From positions 1-29,443 of IMG/VR virus record IMGVR_UViG_3300042197_003019: a DNA stretch of 29,443 bases; one strand, written 5' to 3'. Origin of the DNA: a virus. The notes below the pieces were generated by a model. The model saw only the letters and a list, made by a program, of their open reading frames with translations, was not told the origin of the DNA and did no database searches. A program made the translations under genes and the position numbers. Positions 28,651 through 29,443 of the stretch are shown here, one piece after another; position 1 is the stretch's first letter; each line of letters opens with the position of its first letter.

Positions 28651-29443
28651 CTATGGTGTGCCAAATGGATTTTTCTCAGAAAAATCCAATATTGCATCAG
28701 CTTCAGACTCAATATTATCATTATCTGCATATTTATCTACACTATCATCAGATGAATATGTTCTTAATTTATATGCAGCAGAAGATCCAGCGCCAGTTAT
28801 AACATCACCATTCACAAAACTACCATTAATTTTGTAGACATTAAGTTCACCAGTAGGTGCATCCCAAGATTTTACTAGCGCAGTTGTTCCACTAATTGAT
28901 CCAGTAACAACTTCTCCATGAATATATGTCCCAACTCCAGAAGAAGCTGGTGTTGCTACAGTAATAATTGGTGCCACGGTATAACCAGCACCTGCATTTG
29001 TAATTCTAATTGAAGTTACAACTCCAACTGTATTGATATATGCTCTTGCTGCAGCATTAATTCCTCCCCCTGGTGCAGCAGAAATAGTTATAATTGGAGG
29101 TGTTGCATAACCACCACCACCATTTGTTACCGTGATAACTCCAACTACACCATTACCAATAGTTGCAGTTGCTGCAGCTCCAACTCCACCACCTCCAACA
29201 AATACGATTCCGGGAGCGACAGTATATCCAAATCCTGGATTTATAAGTTCAACACCTTGAATTTTGTTTGAAGTAGTGCCGTTACAATCGACAATATTAT
29301 CAATAATTGTTGCAATTCCAACAGCGGTTAATCCTCCAGTTGGAGCAGAAGAAATTGCGACTTGTGGGAGCGAAGTATATCCAGATCCTCGATTTGTTAT
29401 AGTTATTGAACGAACTGCGCCATTTAATATTCCAGTAATAGCC
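28651..29443 (-). CDS. gp14: Neck protein gp14-like (5' end beyond the window) with inserted GY-P repeats
   Basis: The frame is open from base 29443 to the TAG at 28651 (264 codons seen); the apparent start near 28977 is only an internal GTG. The C-terminus DKYADNDNIESEADAILDFS, then EKNPFGTP parallels the end of T4 gp14 (DQYAEVDQINSEAKEYVEP...SPFDN), and gp15 follows as in T4. The visible upstream part is not gp14-like: it holds four repeats of GY-x-x-x-P-x-(I/V)-x-(I/V/F), for example GYTSLPQVAISSAP and GYATPPIITISAAPGGG, spaced 39-51 residues. Either gp14 carries an insertion or this is a fusion. The gp14 call rests on the C-terminus and position. Confidence 0.78.
   Translation of the reverse strand, partial: AITGILNGAVRSITITNRGSGYTSLPQVAISSAPTGGLTAVGIATIIDNIVDCNGTTSNKIQGVELINPGFGYTVAPGIVFVGGGGVGAAATATIGNGVVGVITVTNGGGGYATPPIITISAAPGGGINAAARAYINTVGVVTSIRITNAGAGYTVAPIITVATPASSGVGTYIHGEVVTGSISGTTALVKSWDAPTGELNVYKINGSFVNGDVITGAGSSAAYKLRTYSSDDSVDKYADNDNIESEADAILDFSEKNPFGTP
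28945..29382 (-). repeat. Four GY-x3-P beta repeats inside the gp14-like gene
   Basis: Tyr codons lie at about 29378, 29225, 29108 and 28982. Each repeat has ITN-x-G-x-GY-x-x-x-P-x-(I/V)-x-(I/V) with a Gly/Ala-rich linker and then GV/VTS/IRI. The unit also occurs twice in the 524-aa protein (23687-23872). Confidence 0.82.

Noticed and set aside
28651-28977. Complete 108-aa gene ending at 28651
   Set aside because: The apparent start is an internal GTG; the frame stays open with homogeneous repeats to the window edge, so it is a partial longer gene.

Overview
The window is a contiguous piece of the late/structural module of a T4-like myovirus. It most resembles marine cyanomyoviruses (Prochlorococcus/Synechococcus phages), although a related marine host cannot be excluded. 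The assignment rests on T4 virion genes in canonical order, AT-rich coding sequence, T4-type late boxes (TATAAATA/CTAAATA) before many genes, and small proteins and fibre modules typical of cyanophages. Every gene I support is on the minus strand, so the biology reads from right (29443) to left (1). No host-derived metabolic genes, tRNAs, CRISPR arrays or insertion sequences are visible.

Layout in transcription order: (i) Neck, tail completion and packaging: partial gp14 (29443-28651), gp15 (28605-27604) and the small terminase gp16 (27607-27173). (ii) About 14 kb between gp16 and gp17 filled with fibre and structural genes: a BppU-like beta protein, a 103-aa fibre-associated protein, a 453-aa fibre, a 61-aa coiled coil, a 524-aa beta-helix-like protein, 113-aa and 183-aa proteins, a 1890-aa repeat-rich fibre with a C-terminal S74 autoprotease/chaperone, a 593-aa mosaic basic protein, a 105-aa protein sharing one domain with it, and a 424-aa structural protein. 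(iii) gp17 large terminase with a small zinc-ribbon ORF overlapping its stop. (iv) Tail sheath gp18, tail tube gp19, portal gp20, core protein gp67-like, a small unknown ORF, prohead protease gp21, scaffold gp22 and major capsid gp23. (v) A 79-aa gene with its own consensus sigma70 promoter and terminator, then a tail-tube-fold protein in the gp3 position, uvsY, and uvsW, whose 3' end lies outside the window.

How it works together: gp20/67/21/22/23 build and mature the prohead. gp16/17 package DNA through gp20. gp18/19/15/gp3-like build the tail, and gp14 the neck. The fibre block supplies adsorption proteins. UvsY/UvsW serve recombination-dependent replication and repair.

Regulation visible in sequence: three strong intrinsic terminators (after gp23, after the 79-aa gene, after the giant fibre), each directly followed by a promoter. 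Two are followed by late boxes and one by TTGACA-17 nt-TATACT. There are many late boxes just upstream of starts, frequently inside the 3' end of the preceding gene, and tight ATGA/TAATG overlaps suggesting translational coupling. No intergenic stretch exceeds about 120 bases, so there is no unexplained gene-free region above 300 bases.
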